DNA of 64,000 bases from NCBI GenBank assembly GCA_030737875.1, contig CM060912.1, forward strand, positions 123,270,993 to 123,334,992, read 5' to 3'. The position numbers and the translations under genes were made by a program. Origin of the DNA: Allium sativum. Lineage: Eukaryota > Streptophyta > Magnoliopsida > Asparagales > Amaryllidaceae. Shown one piece after another: positions 34,717 through 46,482 of this stretch (its first letter is position 1; each line of letters opens with the position of its first letter). The notes under the pieces were generated by a model. That model made no database searches. It saw only the letters and a list, made by a program, of their open reading frames with translations, and was not told the DNA's origin.

Positions 34717-36122
34717 TGTACCACCGCATATCAAATTTGGCAAACGCTGAAAACCACTAATGAAGGTACTAACAAGGTAAAACAAGCCAAAATAGCCATG
34801 CTGAAAAGTCAGTTTCAAAATTTCAAGATGAAGCCAAATGAAATGATAAATGATATGTGTTCACGGTTTCAAACTATCCATCATGCACTTATCAGATTAG
34901 GACAAAAATATTCTGATTTTGATGTTGTTTCAACAATCCTACATTCTTTGACTAGTGAATGGGAAGGAAAAGTATTAGCAATTGAAGAAGCTAATGTCCT
35001 TTTCCGTCATGAAGCCAGATGAATTGATAGGGAATCTAATGTCCTATGAAGCTAATTTGCAGGCTAGAAAGGAAGAAAAAGAAGAAAAGAAAAATGTGGC
35101 ACTCCATGCTGAAAAAGATGAAGATGAATCAGATTCTGAAGATGAGGATCTGACATTTATAGCAAAAGGTTTCAAAAAAAATTTCCGAAACAACAAAAAG
35201 CCAGTCGTTATAACAAAAAGAAAACTGGATCAAATAAACCGTCATCATCGGCTATAGAATGTTTTAATTGCCACAAAAAAGGGCACATGCACAAGGATTG
35301 TCCGGAGCAAAAGAAGAAGTCAAAAAATGACAAATTCAAATACAAAAGGGACAAATCAAAGAAACGAGCATTCTCAGTGACATGGGATGATTCAGACTTG
35401 TCTTCATCGGAAAGTGAAAGTAATACAGAAAATGAACAAGCAAACGTCTATTTCATGGTAGCAGAAGATGAGGTACAAATTCCTACATTTGATGAAGTAC
35501 TTGATATTAATGCTGAATTGATAGTCAAATATAAAGACATGAAACGAAAATTCAAAGAAGCCAAAGCTATTTGAGTAGAGCAAAGTTTGAATGAGATATG
35601 TTAAAAGACGAGAAGAAAATATTAGAAGAAAAACTTGAAAAACTTCAAGAATCATCATTTAATATTGACTCTCAATTATCTCTTTTGAGTCAAGAAATTA
35701 AAACTCAAAAAGAGAAAAACAATGCTCTTACTACTGAAAATCAAAAGCTTAAGGCAAAGGTCAAAATTCTTGACCTAGAAAAAGCTAGTTTACAAACTAA
35801 GTTAGATAATATTACTCAAAATGTTTCTAACTTCAACAAAGGTCGAGAAAATTTGACAAAAATCATTGAGAGTTCACAATCTGCTTCAAATAAACAAGGT
35901 TTGGGATATAAGAAACAAGAAACCAAGAAACATCTCGGTTATAAAAGAAAGAAAAAAGATGTAATAGTACAAAAAAATAAAGCTAAGAAAAAACTTAGTT
36001 TATTATATTCCAAGCCAAAACCAGTTGTGAAATTTCAAAAGGAAAATGTCAAGACTATCAAGACATGGGTTCCTAAAACAAATAACAATTTGATTAGGAA
36101 AAAATATATTGGAATTTCATGA
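34717..36122 (+). pseudogene. gag: copia gag, C-terminal part: UBN2, CCHC knuckle, coiled coil
   Basis: It continues the frame cut at 19771 with AYQIWQTLKTTNEG and FQNFKMKPNEMINDMCSRF, typical UBN2 Gag. A frameshift near 35000, another near 35190, a TGA at 35572-35574 and a shift near 35590 break it. An intact CX2CX4HX4C knuckle (CFNCHKKGHMHKDC) spans 35260-35302. An acidic, then Lys-rich and coiled-coil tail follows (35598-36122), ending in TWVPKTNNNLIRKKYIGIS. In Sireviruses a WVPK motif lies near the start of pol; here a stop follows and pol is absent. Confidence 0.85.
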
Positions 36123-36549
36123 ATACTATGCATCTTAATTCTAATTATTATATAAAGGGGATACCGGACCCGTATGGGTTTGGACTCCTACGACCTAACT
36201 CTTAGGACCCTATGAAAAAGTGGGTACCATGGACTTAATCTTATTTTTTTGCAGGTCCCACTTAAGAAAAGAGGAAAGTGGACATTTTTACTAAGCCTCT
36301 ACTTGAGTCTAATTTCATATAGTTACGTAAAGAGCTTGGTCTTATCTCCAGAAAAGAACTCGACTATTAGTTTTATCACTAATGTCATATTTCACTCATT
36401 TATATTAGGTAGTTCTTTTCACTTTTTCTTATTCAGATTATATTTACTCAAACATATATTAGCTATTATTAGCTATTGTTAATTTGAGTAAATTGATTAT
36501 GAGCTTTTAATTATTCCTATGGCAAAGTAATTCTGAAACTTCTTAGCCT

Positions 36550-36580
<31 letters not shown>

Positions 36581-36587
36581 CTTAGCA
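36123..36587 (+). other. copia 3' non-coding region, left of LINE
   Basis: No gene is supported. A pyrimidine tract with TTTTTTTGCAG at about 36245-36254 resembles a splice acceptor. The segment ends in a (TA)n run plus CTTAGCA (36581-36587), which was duplicated when the LINE inserted. A 77-codon frame at 36249 lacks any recognisable family. Confidence 0.5.
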
Positions 36588-36616
36588 AGAATTTTTTCCA
36601 GATCTAATACATTTTA

Positions 36617-37847
36617 ATGGCGGAAAGAGAAAATACATCATCATCTACTTTTACATTTACACGACCTCAATCAAACGTTCCTCTACCAAATCTAAATCCT
36701 AATCTCAGATCTGAATCTAGATCTGGTATCCTAGATCCAAATGTGGCTTCTAATGCAAAGTCGAAATCAGATCAATCTTCAAGTGCAAAAAGCAGGAAAC
36801 TCGAATTCATCAAGCCGTCTCTGGAATACGTCTTTGTACCTGAAAAAGTATATAATCAATCAGTGATTTAAAGGAAAAACACGATTGCATTAATTCCTAT
36901 ATTTTTCAGGTTATCAACAATCAAGTTAAAGGAATATATAACTAAGGTATGGAAACCACAGGGTTTTTTCAACATTCATGTCTCTCCTAACTATGATTTT
37001 GTGGTTCAATTTGAAAGCGTAGATGATTTTCAGCGTATTTAAGAAAGCATAACCTATTCATATTTTGGGAGATTGTTATATATTGAACCATGGCATCCTG
37101 GATTTGTTTTCAAAGGTAAAAATAGTAATCTGGATCAGACTTATTGATTTACCCTTAGAACTGTGGACAAAAGATGCAATCCAGATCTTAGCAAGCTTTA
37201 TTCCTAAACCACTTCTGATTGATGAAAACACAGCTAAGAAAAAGTTTACAAATTATGCGAGAGTTCTAATAGAAATTGATACTCAAACAGATTTATTAAC
37301 TGAAATCCCTATTTTGCTTCATAATGGTGAGAAATTCAAAATATCTATTGAATATGAATTCATACCTTCAAAGTGTTTTCAGTGCAAATTATTTGGCCAT
37401 GATGATGAGTATCACGAAGTTACAAAAGATCCAAGATGGATTCCTCCTGATTTACATGAAGAAAATCAAGAAAATGTTGAAGGTCATTTTGAATCAGAAA
37501 ATGCAGAAAATATTGATCCAGGAAATAATTTTTCAAAAGATCAATCTTACTTTGAAGAAGCAAATGTAGCTGACATTTCTTCAATCAACTTAACTCCACC
37601 AAATGCAAGAGTGCAAGATGACTTATCATTTTTAAAATCCAATCTCCCTGAAAAGGTTATTCCAGATGATATGAATAACATAGCAGATGTAATTGAAGAA
37701 AATGATAAAGTGAAAAATTTAGAGAAAGGCAAACAGGTGGATGTGTCAGCATTTGTCAATCAAAATACAAGTTATCTACAGGCTGCAAAATCAAAAATTC
37801 CTACTCCTGCTAAAAGATCAACGAGGAGTACTTCATCTATAAAATGA
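36617..37847 (+). pseudogene. LINE ORF1, RNA-binding protein, broken
   Basis: The start ATG at 36617 opens MAERENTSSSTFTFTRP. Stops at 36869 and about 37039 and a frameshift near 37115 interrupt it. The middle matches plant L1 ORF1 (DUF4283-like): WIRLIDLPLELW, SFIPKPLLIDENTAKK and YARVLIEIDTQTD. The knuckle CFQCKLFGHDDEYH is CX2CX4HX4H: the last Cys of the usual CCHC is His. The C-terminus is acidic and then basic. It normally coats LINE RNA. Its stop overlaps the ORF2 start as ATGA (37844-37847), which fits termination-reinitiation. Confidence 0.82.
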
Positions 37848-40800
37848 CCCTATTAGCTTGGAATGTAAGGGGAATGAACACTTCTTTTCGAATGAAAGAA
37901 GTGCTCAAACTCCTTATTTATACTAAATCAACTCTTGTTGGTTTAGTAGAAACAAAGTTAAATCCTACTAATTTAGGTCTATTTTCATCTCTCCTACCTA
38001 ATGACTGGAAATTTCAAACAAATAATTCATCATTGTCCTGTGGAAGAATTTTATTGATCTGGAATTCTAATATTTGGGATTTGGATGTGCTGTTTTCATT
38101 TCCTCAACATTTGACAGTTATTGCAAAAAACAAGGGAGGATTTATTATGACTTTCACAGTGATTTATGGTAGTAAAATTTTTGGTGAAAGGATAAATCTA
38201 TGGAATCAACTTATAAATGAATCAAGTGCTATTTTAAATTCATGGATTCTAATGGGAGATTTTAATAATGTTTTATCACCATATGACAAAAAAGGTGGGC
38301 TTCCTGTTCCTTATTCTCAAATTAGAGAATTTCAGAAGTTTTTAATTCAGACTAGTTTATCTGAAATAAAACCTTTGGGTTTTCGATTTACATGGTGTAG
38401 AAGAGGAATAGCAACTCATATTGATAAAATATTGGTGAACAATATTTGTATGCATCAATTTCAAAATATGAAAGCACTCTCATTTCCCCAAAAATCAAGT
38501 GCTCATAATCCAATTTTGCTAGATATAATTCCTACTCCAGAAATCAAAGGATATCCATTTAGATATAAAAATGATTGGCTACTCCAAGATGGTTACTATG
38601 AAGCAGTTTTGAAGGGTTTGAATGGTTCAGTTTGGGGTTTTAATAGTTATCGGTTTTTGCAAAAACTCAGCAACTGCAAAAAAGAGCTTAAAGATTGGAA
38701 TAAATTGAGAAGTAGAAATGCATCTAACCTTGAACAAGCAGAACATGTAGTTGAAAATTTGGAAGAAGCAGTAGACCTTGATCCAGAAGATGTCCAATTT
38801 TTTGATGATTATCTGCATGCAAAAAGAAATCTTCAGAGCTTGCAAAGATCATATTTTAATGGGCTAAAGCAACAGTCTAAAATTTCTTGGCTTCAACAAG
38901 GTGATACAAACTCTAAATTTTTTTACTCTAGAATGTCAAATATGAGATACTTTAATCATATTAGAGCTCTTATTGATTCTAGTGGTAATTTGCTGTTCAA
39001 ATCAGAAGAGATTGAATTAGAGGCTATTAACTATTTTCATTCTATGTTTAATGGTTCATGTGTCTCTGCATTTCCTACTTTTCAACCAATATCAACAATA
39101 AATGAGCAAGGTCATAATTTTCTTCTAAGGAAAATTGAATTGTCAGAAATTAAAGAGGCAGTTTTTTCTATTCATGATGATTCTAGCCCTGGACCTGATG
39201 GAATGAGTGCTAATTTTTTTAAATTTCATTGGGAAGAGTTAAAAGAAGATTTATTAGCAGCTATCTCTGATATTTTCCAGTCTGGAAAACTTCCAAAATC
39301 TTTGAATCATACTTTTATTACTCTAATCCCAAAGAATGATAGACCATATGAAATTGCTCACTACAGACCTATATCTTGTTGCAATGTCTATTACAAAAAA
39401 AATTCAAAATTTTTATGTAATAGATTAAAGCCTTTTCTTCCATCACTGATATCAGCAAATTAGAGTGCTTTTATACAGGAGAGATATATAGGGGATAATA
39501 TACTTTTGGCACATGAATTATTAAGAGATTTCAAAAAAGTGGGAATGCCAAAAATGTGTGTAAAAGTTGATCTTCAAAAAGCCTATGATAAAGTAAACAG
39601 GAAACTCATATGTTTCTTAATGTCAAAGATGAATTTTCCTATCCATTTTATCAATTTGATTTATGAATGCATGGATACTGCTACCTTTTCTGTAATAATT
39701 CAGGGAGTTCCTAAAGGCTTTATATCATCTACAAGGGGTTTGAGGCAGGGTGATCCTTTGTCACCATATTTGTTTGCAATTGCAATGCAGTTCTTTACAT
39801 TCATGATGGATAAAGCAACATATCAAAAAGGATTTCAACCAAGCAGTCAAGTGCAGCCTATTATTTCTCATCTTCTATATGCAGATGACTTAATGATATT
39901 TGGAAAATCTTCAATTCAAAATGCAAATTCACTCAAAGAAATCTTTCAGGATTTAAGTCACTATGTAGATTTAAATGTGAATGCTTCAAAAACTAAGATA
40001 TTCTTCAGAAAATCAGTGACAAATGCAGATGAAATTTTGAATATTTTAAGGTATGAACAAGGCACACTTCCAATTAAATACCTTGGAGTTCCTTTATCTT
40101 CAAACTACTTGCATTATTCAGAATGTAATTCTTTAATACATAGAGTACAAAGTAAGATACAAGGTTGGGAATCAAAGCTTCTTAGTTTTGCTGGTCGTGC
40201 AGAAATAATCAATTCAGTTATTACCCCTATTGTTCTATATTGGTTATGTATATATCAGATTCCAGAATATACTCTGAGTAAATTACCGACTTTATGTGCT
40301 GATTTTTTCTGGGGTGGGACATCTCATAAAGTTGCATGGGCAACCTTATGCAAACCTAAAGGAGAATGGGGAATTGGATTAAAGAATTTCAGTGACCTTA
40401 AGAAAGTAGACTGCATAAAATTGATGTGGAATTTTTTATCAAACAAATCATTATGGAGTAAATGGGTGCAAAATAGATACTGTAAGCAGGATTTTTTCTG
40501 GACTATGGCATTGGATATAAATGCATCTAGTACTTGGAAATCAATACTACGTCTTAGATCCAGATCAAATCAATTTTTCAATAAAATTATATCAAGAGGG
40601 CAAAATACTTATCTATGGATGGAGCCTTGGATAAACTGTAAGTGCATGGTTGATCTACTTGGCTTTGATAGACTTCATATAATTGGCCAAACTAATGAAA
40701 AGGTATCTGAAATTATTAGAAATGACGAGTTTCATCCAATAATTTATCCTGCAACACGAGAATTACTAGATGAAATTAGTTTGATTCATACTCATCCTAA

Positions 40801-41422
40801 TCTAAATCAAGATAGATATGAATGGTGTGAAGGGGGAGTATTTTCTTTTCATAAAGTTTGGGACTTTATTCGACTTCATGAACTAGCAGATCCAATGTAC
40901 TCAGTAATTTGGCATAAAAAGAATAGCAAAAGAATGTCTTTTATATCATACCTTGCGATTTTAGGGAGGTTGAACACAAAAGACAGAGTTTTGCGTTATA
41001 ATTCTGAAGTAAGTCCTCTATGTCCTCTTTGTGAAAACCATCCAGAATCCTCAGAGCATCTTTTCTTTCAGTGTGACTTTGCAGCCTTCATCTGGTTATC
41101 CCTGAAACAAAAATTGGAGCTTTCATTAACTACCTATTCGGATTTGAAAGAGGAAGCAAGATTATTACATACGAATTTCAAATCAAAGGATCAATTGAAG
41201 GACTTAGCTTTTGGATCTTTAGTAACTGCTATCTATTTCATCTGGCGAGAGAGAAACTTGAGAGTATTCCAAGGTCGTAAGAATCATTCATCATCTACCC
41301 TTTTCAGAATTGAACGAGAGATTGTTTTGATGGTTCAAAACAATGGATCTAGATCTATACGAACTCCGAGGAATGAAAGTTTTCTTCAGAGGTGGGGTAT
41401 TAAGTTAAGAGATACTGGATGA
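37844..41422 (+). pseudogene. LINE ORF2: endonuclease and reverse transcriptase, one stop
   Basis: The frame spans 1193 codons with a single in-frame TAG at codon 540 (39461). Residues 1-230 form an AP-type endonuclease with LLAWNVRGMN, VGLVETK, YGS, LMGDFN and HIDKILVNN. The final SDH motif reads SAH (Ala at codon 220), so a catalytic Asp is lost. The reverse transcriptase has SPGPDGM, LITLIPK-type text (ITLIPKND), YRPIS, VDLQKAYDKVN, RGLRQGDPLSPYLF and YADD (codons 679-682). The C-terminus holds a zf-RVT domain (about 1020-1110, CPLCENHPESSEHLFFQC). It would nick the target and prime reverse transcription. Two lesions make it inactive. Confidence 0.93.
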
Positions 41423-41703
41423 TGTGTCGGTTTTGACTTAACAGTTTGAAGATAGGCCAGATAATTGAGCCGTGGAGTTTGGCTTTTATTTCAGATTTAT
41501 TTTGAGGCTTTTGATGTATTTTTCTTTGTCTATGACTTTAGTCATTTCTATGATGTATACCAATCTTATAAGTACTCTTTTTCCTTATAAGGTACCCACT
41601 AGGGGGATTATGGGGTTTTAACGAGGCTTATAAAGGCGGTTTTATTGGTTTTAGCAATAAAGTGAACCAATTTTTAAAATATATATATATATATATCTTA
41701 GCA

Positions 41704-41975
41704 TATATATATATATAGGATATCCTATATAAACTTGGCATAAATTCCCATATTATCTCTCCCAATCTAATCTTAATATTCTGATAGTATCATTTATATC
41801 TTCACTTATTTATTTATTTACTCTTTTTTGTCGTTGACAAAGGGGGAGAGATTGGTACTAACAGTGTTATGTAGGAATATATAGTTCAGTTTCATATACA
41901 GGCACAATCTCAGGGGGAGATCATATACAGGGGGAGATTCAGAACTACGTTGTCATCAATCAAAAAGGGGGAGAA
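41704..41975 (+). other. copia 3' region with multiple polypurine tracts
   Basis: GGGGGAGA-type tracts occur at about 41841, 41911, 41930 and 41962-41975. The last abuts the 3' LTR and is the functional tract. Several tracts upstream of the 3' LTR are a known Sirevirus hallmark. No gene is seen. Confidence 0.85.
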
Positions 41976-43133
41976 TGTTGAGTCAAGAAATTTATGGAGT
42001 TTTGATTTCTGACAAAGAAATAAGCCTGATCGACAAAAATAAGATATTTATTGGTTTGAAGAGGTACAAAGAGCTACGTATGGTATTCTAGATTGGAGGT
42101 TGATTATTTGGTGTTTTAATAGTGTTGTTTATGTTAAACTCTATCCTCAAATATTCTCACACCTCGAAATTATCGATATATATACAAATATATATATATA
42201 TATATGTACACATTGATTGTGCAACCTGGGTAAAACCGGTCGACCGCCCATGTTTTGACATGTCGACTATTTCTACCTAGAATGCACAATAAACGTGTAC
42301 ATATGAATATAACGTGTGTATATATATATTCAAATTCCTGTCTACCGGTTCTTTTTGACCTGTCGACCGTTATCTTCCAGAAAGCAACCTTTCGAAAAGA
42401 CACTTCCTTTCATCAATGGTTGCATCTCCTTCTCTTCACCAATAATCATGGCCATTGTTCGTTACTCTTCACAAAGGGTTACAACTAGTTATTCTCTATA
42501 TAAACACCATGAGATCATCATTCCATTTAACGAATTTGACTTGATTACTATCTCTATTTTCTTGATCTCATTCTCAAGCGCTCAATTGCTCATATTCAAT
42601 AATATACCGTTTGAATCCTAGAATCTATTTAATATTCTTTTGATTCAATACGATATCCACTTCCAAATCTTCATATACACAAATATTCTATTTGGGGATA
42701 AGACTATAGGAAGGTTGTACTACAAGTGACAAATTCGTGTTATCAAAAACACATAATGTCAGCAACAATTGTATTCATCTTAGTTGAAGTCCTCGGCGTT
42801 GTAAGAGGCACGTGTTGAAGTCCTCAGTGTTGTTAGAGGCGTGAAATCCCGTTCATCTGCTTGGGTGTTGTAAACCTGTTCCTCCGGGTGAAGCGAAGTG
42901 GTTGTTAGTGAAAATCCAAATAGAAGTCTGGGACTGGACGTAGGACGGTGCTCCGAATCAGTATAAAAATCCCTGGTGTGATTTTTCTATTTTACTGCAT
43001 TTACTATTACATATCTGTGATTAGCTGATATTTATATCATCTTATATTTTCTTTTATAGTTGTTGTATATTTGTATGTTATACACCATATTACACGATCC
43101 GTGTGTGCTGTATTAGTACGTACGCAGTCTTCA
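41976..43133 (+). repeat. 3' LTR of copia element (1158 bp)
   Basis: It begins TGTTGAGTCAAG and ends CAGTCTTCA, followed by the CCTTC target duplication and resumed gypsy pol. The TATA box is at 42497-42505. It matches the 5' LTR with several percent difference, including the GGTCGACCG and TGTCGACCG motifs. Confidence 0.92.
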
Positions 43134-43138
43134 CCTTC

Positions 43139-45265
43139 TTTCGCCAAGATCGTCTCTGCATAAAAATCAAAGGCTTTTGAGTCTTGGCTCAGGCACCACT
43201 GTCGTCTTTCCGATGATCTCGATCCGAGGAAAGACGAAAAGTCCAATTCCAAAAGGGCTATCCCGGTAGAATCAACGGTGGATGTTCCAATCAGTCCCGA
43301 TGACCCGACGAAGGTCCTGAAAGTCGGATCACAACTCCACCCCCAAAATAAAGGAAGATCTCGTGGATTTCTTAAGAGTAAACCTTGAGGTGTTCGCTTG
43401 GACACACTTTGACATGTGTGGCATCAACCAAGAGTAGCTTGTCATAGGCTCACCATCAATCCCTTGCAACTCCCATTCAAACATAAGCGTCGAATCCTGG
43501 AAACCGACAGGTCGATAGAACTCAGAAAAGAAGTTGATAGACTACTCGACAACGGTTTTATTCGAGAAGCCTATTACCCCGAATGGGTCTTCAATTCAGT
43601 CTTGGTCAAGAAGGCGAATGACAAGTGGCAAACGTGTGTCAATTTCTCCGACTTAAACAAAGCATGCCTGAAAGACAGTCTCCCACTTCCGAGAATTGAC
43701 AAGCTTGTCGATTCAACCGCAGGCTACCAGCTCTTGTGCTTCATGGATGCCTATTCGGGCTACAATTAGATTCAATTGTACCTCCCCGGCCAGGATCATA
43801 CTTCCTTTATAACTGACCTTGGACTCTACTGCTATCTTGTCATGCCCTTCGATCTCAAGAACGCAAGAGCTACCTACCAATAATTGGTTAAATTCATTTT
43901 CAAGAATCATATTGGGAGACCATGGAGGTATACGTGGACGATATGCTCGTAAAATCGAGGATATCAAGCGACTATGTCCATGACCTCTCTGAAATGTTCG
44001 GTGCCTCCACCAATATGGCATGAAGCTTAATCCCCTTAAATGCTCTTTTGGCATTGCGTTGGGAAAATTCTTAGGTTTCATTATCAATTCGTGGGGGCAT
44101 CGAAGCTAATCCAGATAAGATCAAAGCTAACCGGGACATCTAGGGCCCTCGGAGCTTCAAGGATGCTCAGATTTTAAATGGGAAGGTTGCCGCTTTAAGT
44201 CGGTTCATCTCAAAAGCAATTGACAAATGCATTCCCTTTTTCGACTTGCTCAGAAAAGGGAAGCGCAACTTCTCATGGACACTGGAATACATTGGTGCAT
44301 TCTAGGACCTTATGAATCACTTAGAGCGACCACCTATCTTGTCCAAACCCATGGATCATGAGGAATTATATATTTATTTGGTTGTTTTGTAGCAGGAAAC
44401 TAGCTCAGCACTTGTACACATTGAAGATCATGTCCAACGACCCGTCTACTACATTAGCAAAAGATTAACTGGGGCAGAGAAGAACTATCTTAGGCTCGAA
44501 AAGTTGTCCTACTATTTGGTAATCTCTTTCCCGAAGCTACGGCCTTACTTGCAATCTCATCCTATCAAGGTCTACATGGGTTATCCTTTGCGACAGGTGC
44601 TTCAGCGCCCTGAAGCATCTGGATGACTCCATAAGTGGAACATAAAGCTGAGCTAATTTGAGACCACTTTCATTCCTCGGCGAGCCATCCTAGGACAAGC
44701 CTTCGCAGACTTTATAGTAGAATTCACCGCCCGGGAAGAGCCTCCTTATGAGGATTCCGAAACTCCTGAAATTCCATGGAAACTTTTTGTAGATGGATCC
44801 TCTAGCGATCAGGGCTCCGGCACCAGAATTGTGCTTATCACTCCTGAAGAACGGCCGATATGCTACGCTATAAAGCTCGACTTCCCTACTACCAACAATG
44901 ATGACGAGTACGAAGCCTTGATAGCCGGACTCAAAAATTGAACTTAATATCAAGGCAATCCAAATTTACTCGGATTCACTTCTCGTCGTACGCCAGGTAG
45001 TAGGAGAGTATCAAGCCAAGGGGCACGGCTCGCTCCCTACCTCGCTTAGGTTCGCGAGCTCCTCGCCAATTTCGACCTCTACCTCATCACACACATCCCT
45101 CAAGGACAAAATGAAAAGGTTGACTCCTTATCCAAGCTGGCGAGCTCCGGGGATGCGCAACTTATGGGGATTAACCCCGTCGAAATACCCGACTCTCTGA
45201 GCATCGATCAGATGCAGACTAATTCGATAGCAATGACGGAGACCGAGTCTGACCCCGAGTCATAG
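43139..45265 (+). pseudogene. gypsy reverse transcriptase and RNase H, degraded
   Basis: The right half of the split gypsy pol. The reverse transcriptase appears at about 43416-44090: LRKEVDRLLDNGFIREAYYP, LVKKANDKWQTCVNFSDLNK, LPLPRIDKLVD, LCFMDAYSGYN, a stop, then YVDDMLVK (YVDD at 43931-43942). Text such as DLLRKGK and PVYYISKRLTGAE follows. RNase H starts near KLFVDGSSSDQGSGT (about 44785) and includes DEYEALIAGLK. Stops at 43768 (TAG), 44302 (TAG), 44388 (TAG), near 44940 and elsewhere, with frameshifts, disable it. It would have copied the element RNA to DNA. Confidence 0.87.
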
Positions 45266-45274
45266 ACGACGCCA

Positions 45275-46482
45275 ATGAGGAACTATTTACAGCATGGAAA
45301 CCTCCCCGAGCACCGCAAAGACAAACGAGCTCTCACCCGAAAGTCATCTCGCTACATCATTCTGGATGTGGTGTGTTACCGCAGGGGATTCTCTATGCCA
45401 TTACTCCGGCGTGTAGCCCACCACGACGCCGAGCGTGTACTGCTAGACATACATAAAGGAGAGTGTGGTGATCACAACAGGGGGGAAACTCTAGCAAAGA
45501 AGGTTCTCAGACATGATTATTTCTGGACGAAACTCGATCAAGATGCAGCGGACTATCCCCACAAGTGCGATAAATGCTAGAGATTTTCCAAGATTCCAAG
45601 AGCCCCGCCTAATGAGCCAACGCAAATGGTCAGTCCCTGGCCATTCGCTTTGTGGGGAATAGACATCGTCGGGACTCTCCCAATGGCTAGAGGAGGGCAC
45701 GTTATGCCATCATCGCAGTCGATTATTTTACCAAATGTGCAGAAACCAAGGTCCTTGCCACAGTCACTACCAAGAAGATAATCAACTTCATCGTTCGCAA
45801 TATTATCACTCGATATAGAGTCCCCCAAGCCATCATCTCCAAAAATGGAACCCAGTTTGAGAGCGTAGAGTTCAAGAACTTTTACTTACTGCACAAGATC
45901 GAGAAGAGATTCTTAGTGGTGGCTCATCCTCAAGCCAATGGGCAAGTTGAGATTGTCAACAAAGTGATCAAGTCCATCATCAATAAGCATCATGAAAAGA
46001 CCAGAGGCTTGTGGCCTGAAGAACTCCCTCTAGCCCTATCGGCCTATCGAACCACCCACAAGTCAGTGATCGACCACACCCCTTTCATTCTTGCCTATGG
46101 ATCCGAAGCCATCATTCCCGTTGAGCTAAAGCTCCAACCTCATCGAGTCACTTACTACGATCCGGAGACCAACCAAGATCTCCTCTTGGAGTCACTAGAC
46201 CTGCTCAAAGAGAAAAGGAACAAAGCTGAGCTCAGAGCTGCCGCTCAACACCAGCGAGTCGCTCGATACTTCAACTCTAGAGTCTGCCCCAAGGACCTCA
46301 ATGTCGGCGATCACATCCTGAAATGGATCTTTCTCGCATCAACTGGCCTCAGTCCTCGATGGGAAGGTCCATACGTTATATAACGAAGGCACGGAGATGG
46401 AACCTTCAAACTAGCAATCGTCGATGGAGCCGAACTCCCAAGGACGTGGAACAACGAACATATTCGCCGCTACTTCACGTAA
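45275..46482 (+). pseudogene. gypsy integrase, degraded
   Basis: The zinc-binding HHCC region includes ADYPHKCDKC (45550-45580), then a TAG stop. The core begins LWGIDIVGTLP (first Asp). The second catalytic motif, normally SDNGTQF, reads SKNGTQF (near 45838), so Asp is replaced by Lys. The Glu motif HPQANGQVEIVNK is intact. The C-terminal part is open to 46383 (LPLALSAYRTTHKS, NVGDHILKW, PRWEGPYVI) and, after a stop, continues to WNNEHIRRYFT at 46482, the true end of pol. It would have inserted the DNA copy into the genome. Confidence 0.88.

Larger units (their letters stand above)
36588..41677 (+). mobile_element. L1-type LINE retrotransposon, near full length
   Basis: The element of about 5.1 kb begins agaattttttccag and ends with a short A-rich tail before 41678. 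Flanking (AT)n-CTTAGCA is present on both sides (to 36587, and 41678-41703), giving a target duplication of roughly 25 bp. ORF1 (DUF4283-like plus zinc knuckle) and ORF2 (endonuclease, reverse transcriptase, zf-RVT) are in order. It is inserted in the copia 3' region. ORF1 has stops and a frameshift; ORF2 has one stop. Confidence 0.88.
18260..43133 (+). mobile_element. Sirevirus-like gag-only Ty1/copia element, with nested insertions
   Basis: LTRs at 18260-19406 and 41976-43133 are flanked by the 5-bp target duplication CCTTC (18255-18259 and 43134-43138). With insertions removed, the internal region is only about 2.5 kb. It contains a primer-binding site, one gag gene and a 3' region, but no protease, integrase or reverse transcriptase. 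At least four polypurine tracts precede the 3' LTR, a hallmark of Sireviruses. This fits the gag-only non-autonomous class (TR-GAG-like). Copy B and an L1 LINE are inserted into it. Confidence 0.85.

Noticed and set aside
36249..36482. A 77-codon hydrophobic frame in the copia 3' region as a possible envelope-like gene.
   Set aside because: It is short, has no signal peptide or known motif, and lies in AT-rich non-coding text.
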